20,083 nt of DNA from positions 1-20,083 of IMG/VR virus record IMGVR_UViG_3300047546_001223, one strand, 5' to 3'. This stretch comes from a virus. How positions within the stretch are numbered: position 1 is the first letter of the stretch; every line of letters starts with the position of its first letter. The notes below the pieces were generated by a model. The model saw only the letters and a program-made list of their open reading frames with translations, did no database searches and was not told the DNA's origin. This document shows, in pieces, positions 6,500 to 13,352 of this stretch. A program made the position numbers and the translations under genes.

Positions 6500-7665
6500 C
6501 TACACAACCCACATATGGTCTCACAATACTTTAGAATTTTAGTTCCTTCTACTCCGGCAAAAGCAAATCTTCTCCAAACTGGATCGTTTACTATCTCGTC
6601 AAACTTTCTAGTTCTTAAATCAAACACTTCGTCCCCGCACTCGGCGTAATGATTTAGTGCTAGCTTGATCCATTCATCCCATGCACGTCGCAGTTTTGCT
6701 GTTTCGCCTGTGATGTGTGTGCCTAAGTGACAACACGGCAACAATTTCAAATCATAGGAAATAAACACGCTATTTTGTTTTTCAACCTTACAGTTAACCT
6801 TAACAGGATTGCTGTATTGGTTGTAATAATTCAACCCTTCAACCATTTGATACGGTTGGTAATCATTGACTTTTTCTTTCATGTCCATCCCATACCAGCT
6901 AGTATTAGTAATTGGTAAAGGATCTCCCCAGTCAAAGTTTAATAATTCATTTAGTGTTGGTGCAGAATGATCGCCATAAAAAAATGTGCCATATTTAAAC
7001 TTACTCCAGTTTTCAGTGAGTGTAACAAAATCAACTATTTTACCATTTCTATCAAAGCATGGTGTACCGCCTTCAACAAATCGAGGTCTAGGAATAGTTA
7101 TGTGTGCTTCATACTGATGCGCCAAATCAATAATGTTTTTTAAATCAGCAATTGTGTGCGCCCATGGTATAACATAAAATTCTATGTTAGAATTGTATTT
7201 TGCGTTACGAATGGTATCCCAACCGCGATGCGCACTTTCAATGTTCTTAATCAAGTTAGAAAAATTAACACCCTGTCTATAACGTTGATGTATCTGTTGT
7301 GTTGATCCTTCAACGTCAAACATAATACGCACGCCTGACTGCGCCATATCAAAATAATCTTGCGCTTTGCCAATACCACCGTTAGTGTTAATACTTGGGT
7401 AGCTTTTTCTTTTTATGCTATCTATGGCTATAGCAGCCATATCTGGATTCATCATCGGGTCGCCGTAGTTACCACAAAATGTAATACTGTACCCTTTTAG
7501 GTATGGTGCTATATGTTTAGTGTAATCATCAAAACTTATAAAGCCAACTGTGTCTTGTTTATTTGTGCCTACTGCTCTGGGACATCTAGAGCACGTGGCC
7601 TGGCACATTCCGCTTGGTTCAATGTGAAGTGCTTTAATATCAAATAGGCCGGTTGACAGATTCAT
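6496..7665 (-). CDS. radical SAM/SPASM-type enzyme, substrate unknown
   Basis: 389 aa. The radical SAM cluster motif is CQATCSRCPR (C21, C25, C28), followed by TFCGNYGDPMMNPD near 63-75, which replaces the usual GGEP strand, and SINTNGG near 92. The C-terminus is cysteine-rich (VNCKVEKQNSVFISYDLKLLPCCHLG and a final CETICGLCS), consistent with a SPASM/twitch domain binding auxiliary Fe-S clusters. Such enzymes modify peptides, sugars or other substrates; this one cannot be assigned. It begins inside the 3' end of the DUF465-like gene (26-nt overlap) without a strong ribosome site. Neighbours are a phosphoribosyltransferase and sugar-nucleotide genes. Confidence 0.85.
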   Translation of the reverse strand: MNLSTGLFDIKALHIEPSGMCQATCSRCPRAVGTNKQDTVGFISFDDYTKHIAPYLKGYSITFCGNYGDPMMNPDMAAIAIDSIKRKSYPSINTNGGIGKAQDYFDMAQSGVRIMFDVEGSTQQIHQRYRQGVNFSNLIKNIESAHRGWDTIRNAKYNSNIEFYVIPWAHTIADLKNIIDLAHQYEAHITIPRPRFVEGGTPCFDRNGKIVDFVTLTENWSKFKYGTFFYGDHSAPTLNELLNFDWGDPLPITNTSWYGMDMKEKVNDYQPYQMVEGLNYYNQYSNPVKVNCKVEKQNSVFISYDLKLLPCCHLGTHITGETAKLRRAWDEWIKLALNHYAECGDEVFDLRTRKFDEIVNDPVWRRFAFAGVEGTKILKYCETICGLCS

Positions 7666-7831
7666 TTAATGTATGCTTTAACTTTTCAATTTCCTGTTTA
7701 ATTTTTAACTTTTTTAACTTCATTTGTTCGAGTAACAGATTATCTATTCTATTATTATATGCTACTTGTATTTCTTTGTCCAACTTTTTATGCTTCTCTT
7801 CTAAAATGCTCAAGTAATACTTACTACGCAT
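7640..7831 (-). CDS. DUF465-like short coiled-coil protein, 63 aa
   Basis: Charged alpha-helical hairpin: YYLSILEEKHKKLDKEI, a short linker, then LKKLKIKQEIEKLKHTL. The pattern (KHxxLDxxI, then LKKxKL.hKxEI) resembles the DUF465/YdcH family of small antiparallel coiled coils. The frame extends upstream to 7945, but the ATG at 7829-7831 is preferred: GGAG lies about 7 nt upstream, and it starts 20 nt after the phosphoribosyltransferase stop, whereas the longer form would run back into that gene. The function of DUF465 proteins is unknown. The 3' end overlaps the radical SAM start by 26 nt. Confidence 0.7.
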   Translation of the reverse strand: MRSKYYLSILEEKHKKLDKEIQVAYNNRIDNLLLEQMKLKKLKIKQEIEKLKHTLNESVNRPI

Positions 7832-7850
7832 AAAATTCTCCAAGTTGAAA

Positions 7851-8336
7851 TTAACGTCTCCACCATGATTCCCATGGGAATACAAACCATTGATTATCAT
7901 CACTTCTATTGATTTCGCGCGACGAATAATCACATTCAAAATCACATTCTAAATTTTCAATCGCTGCCGCAAACAAAACAACTGTAAAATCAGATTGAGC
8001 TTTATCTATATTAAAACGGTCAACAATCTCAGCTACACATTTAAAAGTGTAACCGGTGTCACATATATCATCTACAATTAATATAAGTTTTGACTTGTGT
8101 TTATTAAGTAACTCAATCAAGTACTCGGCATTTTTTTCTTGCCCGCTACGTGTCTGCCATTGAAAACTTTCAAAAGGTATGTCATAGTAATTACTTACTT
8201 TAATACCAAAGTCAGCGCCGCCGCGCATTGGAGCAAAAACAACATCTGGTTTAATACAGTCTTTGCTTAACTTACGAATGATATCGGCATAATAATTATC
8301 CATAATATCATGTGTAAGATATTCTAACTTAGTCAT
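7851..8336 (-). CDS. phosphoribosyltransferase (type I, Gpt/HPRT-like)
   Basis: 161 aa from the ATG at 8334-8336, which overlaps the galE stop (ATGA). The PRPP-binding loop is clear: LILIVDDICDTGYTF at about 84-98, preceded by the APMRGGADFGIKVS segment (35-48) typical of xanthine-guanine-type enzymes. These convert a free purine base plus PRPP to the nucleotide. The base used here is unknown; guanine/xanthine salvage is the simplest guess, and a role with adenine released by the phage nucleosidase or with a deazaguanine base is speculation. An in-frame TTG at 8366 would add 10 residues but lies inside galE. Confidence 0.85.
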   Translation of the reverse strand: MTKLEYLTHDIMDNYYADIIRKLSKDCIKPDVVFAPMRGGADFGIKVSNYYDIPFESFQWQTRSGQEKNAEYLIELLNKHKSKLILIVDDICDTGYTFKCVAEIVDRFNIDKAQSDFTVVLFAAAIENLECDFECDYSSREINRSDDNQWFVFPWESWWRR

Positions 8337-9322
8337 TTTTTTCTCTTGTGCTGCCTTACTTCCCAATCATAGGCATGTTTTACAATATCACTTAAATTAT
8401 AGATTGGTTCCCAGCCAAACGCTGATTTTGCTTTTGTAATATCTGCATATGTAGTTGGTGGATCACCGGGGCGTCTAGGTGCTATTTCATATTTGACTTT
8501 TTCGCCCGTTACCTTTTCAAATTCTTTGATAACATTGAGAATACTTGTACCATTTCCTGCTCCAATATTAAAAGCACCGCTGGCACCGCCGTCGTCTAGA
8601 TAATTCATAGCAGCCAAATGTGCGCTAGCGATATCAAATACGTGTGTATAATCTCTTACACATGTACCATCGACAGTATTATAGTCGTTGCCAAATACCT
8701 TAACAGTTTCGCCTTTTACCAAAGCTCTACAAATAATAGGAATCAAATGGCTAGCAGGATCTTGCGTATAACCACACTCACCATTTGGGTCTGCGCCGGC
8801 AGCATTGAAATACCTCAATGACACATATTTCAAACCATAGGCAGCTAAGAAATCTGGTAAGATATCCTCAACCATATTCTTACTTTTTCCGTAAGGAGAT
8901 ATTGGCTTTCTTGGCGTATATTCGTTTGTGGGGAATTCCTTGATGTCTCCGTAAATACTGCTACTGCTACTGAATACAAAGTTTTTGACACCTGCCTTTA
9001 CAGCATGATTAAGCAGACTAACTGTGTTAGCAACGTTGTTCCAATAGAATACACCGGGTTCGGATACACTACGACCAACTTCGTGATCGGCTGCAAAATG
9101 CATAATAGTGTCAGGCTTGGTTAAGTTGATAATGCCCTTCAGCTGGTTGTTATCGATATCAAACGGATATTGATGTACTCCGGGAATTTCAGATTTCTTA
9201 CGATCAATGTTAATAATATTATGGCCAGCAGCAACTAACAGCCTACAAGTCATCTGACCTATGAAGCCGCTACCTCCTGTTACTAATACTGTTTTAGGTT
9301 CTGCTACTTTTTGCATAAACAT
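8333..9322 (-). CDS. galE: UDP-glucose 4-epimerase (SDR family)
   Basis: 329 aa from the ATG at 9320-9322, chosen because AAAGGTG lies about 6 nt upstream and the NAD-binding Rossmann motif then begins at the usual place (VTGGSGFIG at 14-22). The catalytic set is a Ser in FSSSSSIYG (118-125) with Y144 and K148 (YGKSK). LRYFNAAGADPNGE and the DGTCVRDYTHV block are typical of GalE. It interconverts UDP-glucose and UDP-galactose. A longer frame back to 9379 would overlap the glycosyltransferase. The adjacent glycosyltransferase suggests GalE supplies its sugar donor. Confidence 0.92.
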   Translation of the reverse strand: MFMQKVAEPKTVLVTGGSGFIGQMTCRLLVAAGHNIINIDRKKSEIPGVHQYPFDIDNNQLKGIINLTKPDTIMHFAADHEVGRSVSEPGVFYWNNVANTVSLLNHAVKAGVKNFVFSSSSSIYGDIKEFPTNEYTPRKPISPYGKSKNMVEDILPDFLAAYGLKYVSLRYFNAAGADPNGECGYTQDPASHLIPIICRALVKGETVKVFGNDYNTVDGTCVRDYTHVFDIASAHLAAMNYLDDGGASGAFNIGAGNGTSILNVIKEFEKVTGEKVKYEIAPRRPGDPPTTYADITKAKSAFGWEPIYNLSDIVKHAYDWEVRQHKRKK

Positions 9323-9332
9323 GTTTTCACCT

Positions 9333-10511
9333 TTATCTATATTTTGCAGGTGCGATATGATCTCGATATCTATTACCACTGCGATTCCAAACTTCGCCCT
9401 TGCCTTCTATTACGTCAATGATACGGTCAATAGTACCATTATTCCACTCGCTGATTTTACCTTGATTTTTGTGTGGTGTCTCGAGTAGTTTTTCTAACTT
9501 AGCATAAGCATCATCCATGCTCCAAGGAATGTACATACGCTCTGCATCATTTGCAAACGTCTCAGGGAAACTACGATAAGCAGGATATAATACATTACAA
9601 CCAAGTGCATCAGCTTCACTGACAGTATTGCTTACCCAATCTTGTAGCGCACAATTGAACAATACACGACTATCATTTACGATATTATAATAGTCATTCT
9701 TTTTTAAATCTTTATAAATTTTTAGTTTGCCCTGCGATTCAAGTTTGGCAGCACGTTCTAGATACTTAGGATTGTTACTGCGCAACGGTCCTCCACTTAG
9801 TACAGCAAATTCAACCGGCACATTTGAATTAGCATACCAGCGTTCAATAAGATCCATATAAAAGTCTGGTTGCTTTTCTTGATCAAATCTTGCGGCAAAA
9901 ATAATTCTGCGTGAACGCTGGTCCCAATCTTTTATATTGTTTTCTACTCGATCACGTACTTCGGCTTTGCCAAACGCTAGGCCACTAATATTATAGATAG
10001 GAGCACTCCATCCAGCAATGCGCATATGAGCAACCATTTCTTCGTTTGTGGCGAGAACGCCATCCACGAAGTCATTAACCATTTGTTCGTAGAGTCCCAT
10101 CCATTTCGCCATACCCCATACATGCACAAAATCGTCAGGATCAATGGACTGAGCAAGGCAACGAACAAACACACGGGGACGCTGATCAGCAGGGATCTGA
10201 TCAAATATGTAAGGTAAGCTCTCGATACCGGGTTGGAACATATCTTCAAAGTAGATAACATCTTCATTTGTTACGTCGCCTTGTCTCATCATTTGCACAA
10301 GATTCATCATTTGGCTCATGCCAAAATAACTACGTCCATGTGCGTCTAGTACTTGTCCAACGCTGATAGCTTTAGAATTATCAATAGTAGAACCGGGTAC
10401 AATAACGTAGTTAATACCGCGCTGTTTGAAAACAGCTTCGTTCCATTGTTGAAGCTGAAGTGTATATCTACCTTCGTATGGTTCAAGTCCCATGTAGAAC
10501 AGTTTACGCAT
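9333..10511 (-). CDS. glycosyltransferase, probable GT-B fold
   Basis: 392 aa. The C-terminal half resembles GT-B/GT1-GT4 enzymes: RIIFAARFDQEKQPDFYMDLIE near 216-237 (the usual G/ARxxxxK donor-side strand), then an AVLSGGPL strand, then DYYNIVNDSRVLFNCALQDWVSNTVSEADALGCNVLYP, whose Glu in SEADALG matches the ExxALG donor-binding motif. The N-terminal domain is specific to this protein and contains EDMFQPGIESLPYIF. It lacks a signal peptide or membrane span. Neighbouring galE implies a UDP-hexose donor. The acceptor could be phage DNA, virion protein or host envelope; the sequence does not tell. AGGA lies about 10 nt before the ATG. Confidence 0.8.
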   Translation of the reverse strand: MRKLFYMGLEPYEGRYTLQLQQWNEAVFKQRGINYVIVPGSTIDNSKAISVGQVLDAHGRSYFGMSQMMNLVQMMRQGDVTNEDVIYFEDMFQPGIESLPYIFDQIPADQRPRVFVRCLAQSIDPDDFVHVWGMAKWMGLYEQMVNDFVDGVLATNEEMVAHMRIAGWSAPIYNISGLAFGKAEVRDRVENNIKDWDQRSRRIIFAARFDQEKQPDFYMDLIERWYANSNVPVEFAVLSGGPLRSNNPKYLERAAKLESQGKLKIYKDLKKNDYYNIVNDSRVLFNCALQDWVSNTVSEADALGCNVLYPAYRSFPETFANDAERMYIPWSMDDAYAKLEKLLETPHKNQGKISEWNNGTIDRIIDVIEGKGEVWNRSGNRYRDHIAPAKYR

Positions 10512-10692
10512 TGTTTCTTTTCCTGTGTTTTTTATCTGTGTCGTCTGTTAGATCACCATAATCTACAATATGGGTGATTGGATCGCCTAGTGTTTGTGCA
10601 TAGTTATTTAGGCGATCAGCGGTGTCCCTATCAACTTTTTCAGGTTGATTGGTCAACGCTTTATTGTTACTATCTTTGTTATTTTCAATCAT
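10504..10692 (-). CDS. hypothetical small charged protein, 62 aa
   Basis: Highly polar, Asn/Asp/Lys-rich and probably mostly disordered, ending in a basic tail (KKHRKRNNA). No recognised domain. Its ATG overlaps the stop of the Bax-inhibitor-like gene (ATGA) and its end overlaps the glycosyltransferase start by 8 nt, so coupling on both sides supports it as a real gene. No strong ribosome site of its own is visible. Confidence 0.6.
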   Translation of the reverse strand: MIENNKDSNNKALTNQPEKVDRDTADRLNNYAQTLGDPITHIVDYGDLTDDTDKKHRKRNNA

Positions 10693-11372
10693 TTTCTATT
10701 GCCAAATAACGATAGCAAGTTCAAAAACAAATTAATAAAATCTAGGTACAATGTTAGCGCACCTGTGATCTCAGCACTATCATCAAAATTACCATACATA
10801 ATCTGTTCGCGAATCTTTTGTGTATCGTATGCGGTTAGTCCAAGAAAGATAATAATAGCTAGCCCGCTGATAACCATAGCCATAAGACTGCTACCAACAA
10901 ACATATTAATAAGACTGGCAATGATGATAGCAATAAGACCAACAAACATAAACTGACCAATGCTATCAAGATTTTTCTTCGTAAAATATCCATATACACT
11001 CAATGTCCCAAAAAGTACCGCTGCACCCATAAAAGCACTAAAAATACTGGCCATTGTGTATACAGCAAAAATAGTTGCAAAACTTAGTCCCATAAGCCCT
11101 GCAAAGCTATGCAACACTAGCAATTTACCAGTGCGTCCAATTCCTGAATTAAGCAGGACTGGCACAGCAAAGATAAATGCTAGCGGTGCAAATATCACAA
11201 TCCATTTAGTAAATCCTGTAAAAAAGAATTGTAACAATTCAGGCGAAGTGCCTACCAAATAGCTTACAATCATGCTTGTGAGTACAGCAAAGAACATATT
11301 GCTATAAACCTTAGCCATTGCAAGATTAATTTCACTTGCAGTATTAAATCCAACATTATTACTAAATGACAT
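10689..11372 (-). CDS. Bax inhibitor-1 / YccA-YbhL family membrane protein
   Basis: 227 aa with about seven hydrophobic spans (roughly residues 27-42, 57-75, 83-103, 106-128, 141-160, 163-182 and 205-222). The C-terminal hallmark is GLTAYDTQKIRE followed by ALTLYLDFINLFLNLLSLFG, characteristic of the UPF0005/TMBIM family, which includes bacterial YccA (an inhibitor and substrate of the FtsH protease) and pH-sensitive Ca2+ leak channels. In a phage it could protect membrane proteins or modulate the host inner membrane; this is inference. The start has a perfect AAGGAG about 8 nt upstream and lies 11 nt after the histone-like gene, so the two are coexpressed. Confidence 0.9.
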   Translation of the reverse strand: MSFSNNVGFNTASEINLAMAKVYSNMFFAVLTSMIVSYLVGTSPELLQFFFTGFTKWIVIFAPLAFIFAVPVLLNSGIGRTGKLLVLHSFAGLMGLSFATIFAVYTMASIFSAFMGAAVLFGTLSVYGYFTKKNLDSIGQFMFVGLIAIIIASLINMFVGSSLMAMVISGLAIIIFLGLTAYDTQKIREQIMYGNFDDSAEITGALTLYLDFINLFLNLLSLFGNRK

Positions 11373-11383
11373 TGTAATACTCC

Positions 11384-11572
11384 TTAGGCTGCGCTGGCAG
11401 CGTTCTTTTTATCTTGAATCTCGGCACGACGAACTTTAGTTAGCTTGCCAAGTTCGCCTAAAGCCTTACGTGCGCGAGCAGCCGCAGCCTTCACGCCCTT
11501 AACTTCAAATGCTTCGGATTCTTTAAGATATTCATCAAACAAAGTTTTCATTTTTAAATGTGTTTCAGTCAT
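11384..11572 (-). CDS. histone H1/Hc1-like DNA-binding protein
   Basis: 62-aa Lys/Ala-rich protein. Its centre, VKGVKAAAARARKALGELGKL, and following KVRRAEIQ match the short Hc1-like pattern (N-terminal helix, then a KGxKxAxxRxRKxLxxLxKL helix) seen in Chlamydia Hc1-related bacterial and phage proteins that bind and compact DNA. I chose the ATG at 11570-11572 because AAGGAG precedes it by 7 nt; an in-frame ATG at 11587 overlaps the radical SAM stop. A promoter candidate ends about 20 nt upstream. It may act on host or phage DNA early in infection, which is inference. Confidence 0.75.
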   Translation of the reverse strand: MTETHLKMKTLFDEYLKESEAFEVKGVKAAAARARKALGELGKLTKVRRAEIQDKKNAASAA

Positions 11573-11583
11573 GTTTTTCTCCT

Positions 11584-12723
11584 TCATTGTATATTAATAG
11601 ATAATTCAGGAAATGTCAACGAAAAATCCTGCTTTCTAATATTATCTAAAAATTTAACCTCTTTAACAAATTCATCAAAGTTGCCAATTTCTAGATCTAA
11701 GTAGCTACTTAATTGTCTTACATTATCGTATTCAGAATTAAGTAACTTATCCTTTATAATTTTTTTTGTTGTGCTGTTATGCACAGACGGGTGATAGTTT
11801 GGTTTTAGTGATACTATACCAAACCAAGGCTGCGGCAAGTTTTCTTTGTCGCACCATTTGGCAAATGAATCGGCATAAAAAATTGTAAAAGCCGAAACAG
11901 TATACGAAATACTTAGGGTTATGTTATTGTTTTGTTCTTTTAATTCCTGGAATAGTTTTATGTTCTTATATACTTTATTCCATTTTGCAGGCCAACGGTT
12001 ATACTCAAATCTATCTTCAATGTCATCTATACTAATTTGTATTTCGACATGCTTAAACTGTTGCCATACATTTCTATATTCTTCGTTAGGGAAAATGGTT
12101 CCATTGGTAGTGTAGTGTAAGGATATATCATTACTGTTACCTGCATCAACAAACTTGCTTAGGTACACAAGATGTTCCTTGAAACTGGTTAGAAATGGTT
12201 CCCCGCCGATTATATTAATAACTTTGGCATTTTTAGAATATTCGTACAAATCATCTATATACTTTGGATTTGTGTGCCAATCAAATACAGTAGCAGTTGT
12301 TGTTGGGTTTATTTTCTTTTCTTCTGTAACCCACGAGCTACTAGCCCATGGCCCACATATTCTACATGCTAAATTACATAAATTATTGAACGCTATAGCA
12401 ACGATCGAAAAGTCTTTTTCTTTCAGCGATAGATTTTTTAAACGATCTTGGTGAATTCTATTGTCACGTTGTCTTTTACTTTCTATACCAACTAATTCAT
12501 CGCTCCAACAACGACTACATCCATCGGGACGTTTACCTGATAAAAACTCGTATTGCAGTGACTTGAGCCATGCGCTGTTTCTGTACGCTTTGATACCGTG
12601 TGTTACGTTAAAGTTTGGTATATATTTTGAATCAAATTTGAAACAAGGTTTTACTGTGCCTCGCTGACTAACATCGAGGCCGGTAAATGCATTATAGCAA
12701 AAATTTTCAGATGGTAGATTAAT
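11584..12723 (-). CDS. N-twitch radical SAM enzyme with probable ATT start
   Basis: 379 aa if started at ATT (12723-12721). The N-terminal domain has C9 (ENFCYNAFTG), C27 (VKPCFKF), and C69 and C72 (DGCSRCWSDE), an auxiliary Fe-S 'twitch' arrangement placed before the radical SAM core, as in the N-terminal-twitch family. The core motif is CNLACRIC (C116, C120, C123), and IIGGEPF follows at 171-177. The nearest ATG or TTG is TTG at 12249, which would remove every cluster cysteine. The ATT has AAAGG (12736-12732) 8 nt upstream, and NLPSENFCY looks like the usual family N-terminus. The substrate is unknown. It lies directly after queD, so a role in deazaguanine tailoring is possible. Confidence 0.8.
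   Translation of the reverse strand: MNLPSENFCYNAFTGLDVSQRGTVKPCFKFDSKYIPNFNVTHGIKAYRNSAWLKSLQYEFLSGKRPDGCSRCWSDELVGIESKRQRDNRIHQDRLKNLSLKEKDFSIVAIAFNNLCNLACRICGPWASSSWVTEEKKINPTTTATVFDWHTNPKYIDDLYEYSKNAKVINIIGGEPFLTSFKEHLVYLSKFVDAGNSNDISLHYTTNGTIFPNEEYRNVWQQFKHVEIQISIDDIEDRFEYNRWPAKWNKVYKNIKLFQELKEQNNNITLSISYTVSAFTIFYADSFAKWCDKENLPQPWFGIVSLKPNYHPSVHNSTTKKIIKDKLLNSEYDNVRQLSSYLDLEIGNFDEFVKEVKFLDNIRKQDFSLTFPELSINIQ
11591..11619 (-). promoter_or_regulatory. sigma70-like promoter for histone-like/Bax-inhibitor genes
   Basis: TTGACA (11619-11614), 17 nt, TAATAT (11596-11591), minus strand, inside the last codons of the radical SAM gene. The -10 box matches only 4/6. The predicted start near 11584 would give a leader of about 12 nt that still contains the AAGGAG of the histone-like gene. 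Confidence 0.55.
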
Positions 12724-12731
12724 AGCAAAAA

Positions 12732-12736
12732 CCTTT
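12732..12736 (-). promoter_or_regulatory. ribosome binding site deciding the ATT start
   Basis: AAAGG on the minus strand, 8 nt before the ATT at 12723-12721. It overlaps the queD stop at 12738-12740 closely, matching the tight spacing elsewhere in this genome. Confidence 0.55.
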
Positions 12737-12737
12737 A

Positions 12738-13148
12738 TTATCTAAAATATGTTGGACCGTCTACTTGCCAATCCTCTGTGGGTTTGGGGAAGTCAATCTC
12801 GCAACCGTTTTCATTATCTTCGGCTACGCTAATCTTTAGCCAACGATTGGGATAGCGTTCCTTAATCGTCTTTGCTAAATCTTCTGCGATCATCTCACAG
12901 CTCTTGTGATTTAGTTCTAGTACACCCTGACTGTACTGGCGTTCCATCCAACGCTTAAACTGAATAAATTCAATGTCTCGATCGTCGTGAAACACTTCAA
13001 TCCAAACCTTGAAATGGAAAATGTGCCTGTGTGGCACACCTAGAAAACTTACATCATCCCAGTCGCCTGTGGCTAACTTAGGATCAGTGTCGGCACCCGG
13101 ATACATATGGATGCCTTCTTTCTGGAAGGTAACCCAGATACTTTTCAT
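12738..13148 (-). CDS. queD: QueD/PTPS-like 6-carboxy-tetrahydropterin synthase
   Basis: 136 aa from the ATG at 13146-13148, which overlaps the upstream stop (ATGA) and has AGGAG 8 nt upstream. The tunnelling fold pattern is visible: H14 (KEGIHMYP), then VPHRHIFHFKVWIEV with H40 and H42 as the probable zinc pair, LNHKSCEMIAEDLAKTI with H81, and SVAEDNENGC with E110. In QueD, these bind zinc and pterin and convert dihydroneopterin triphosphate to 6-carboxy-tetrahydropterin. The canonical CxxxHGH is altered: Leu occupies the catalytic Cys position and Arg replaces Gly, so the chemistry may differ or C84 may substitute. FolE upstream in the pathway and QueE downstream are both in the window. Confidence 0.8.
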   Translation of the reverse strand: MKSIWVTFQKEGIHMYPGADTDPKLATGDWDDVSFLGVPHRHIFHFKVWIEVFHDDRDIEFIQFKRWMERQYSQGVLELNHKSCEMIAEDLAKTIKERYPNRWLKISVAEDNENGCEIDFPKPTEDWQVDGPTYFR

Positions 13149-13330
13149 TTTTTCATCTCCTCGTAGATACCTTCTTTTACTTCGTCGGGCAATACCCAAC
13201 CGGCCTTTTCAAAAAATGTAAGCATTTTGATAAACAATCGCTTTACACTTTCGTTATTATTAAAGTCAACATCAGTTTCCATTAAACTGCGAAAACCGTC
13301 ATCATCTTTTGTTTCTATTCTAATTTTCAT
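13145..13330 (-). CDS. hypothetical protein, 61 aa
   Basis: Small acidic protein starting MKIRIETKDDDGFRSLMETD, with a helical second half (VKRLFIKMLTFFEKAGWVL). Not recognised. Its stop overlaps the queD ATG (ATGA), indicating translational coupling. The start has no clear Shine-Dalgarno; a 12-bp palindrome lies immediately upstream. It could be a small partner of QueD, but only position suggests this. Confidence 0.6.
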   Translation of the reverse strand: MKIRIETKDDDGFRSLMETDVDFNNNESVKRLFIKMLTFFEKAGWVLPDEVKEGIYEEMKK

Positions 13331-13332
13331 AT

Positions 13333-13344
13333 AGTTATATAACT
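13333..13344. repeat. 12-bp perfect palindrome in short intergenic gap
   Basis: AGTTATATAACT, a perfect palindrome, 3 nt upstream of the ATG at 13330 in the 22-nt gap between the 61-aa and 170-aa genes. It could hide or mark the ribosome-binding region or be a protein-binding site. AT-rich palindromes also arise by chance. Confidence 0.35.
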
Positions 13345-13352
13345 TGTGACAG

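Noticed and set aside
9977-10267. 96-aa hydrophobic frame within the glycosyltransferase
   Set aside because: It is out of frame with a clear GT coding region; hydrophobic reading arises from the complementary codon pattern.
13333-13344. Palindrome as a promoter -10 region
   Set aside because: TATAAC resembles a -10 box, but no -35 box lies at the right spacing.
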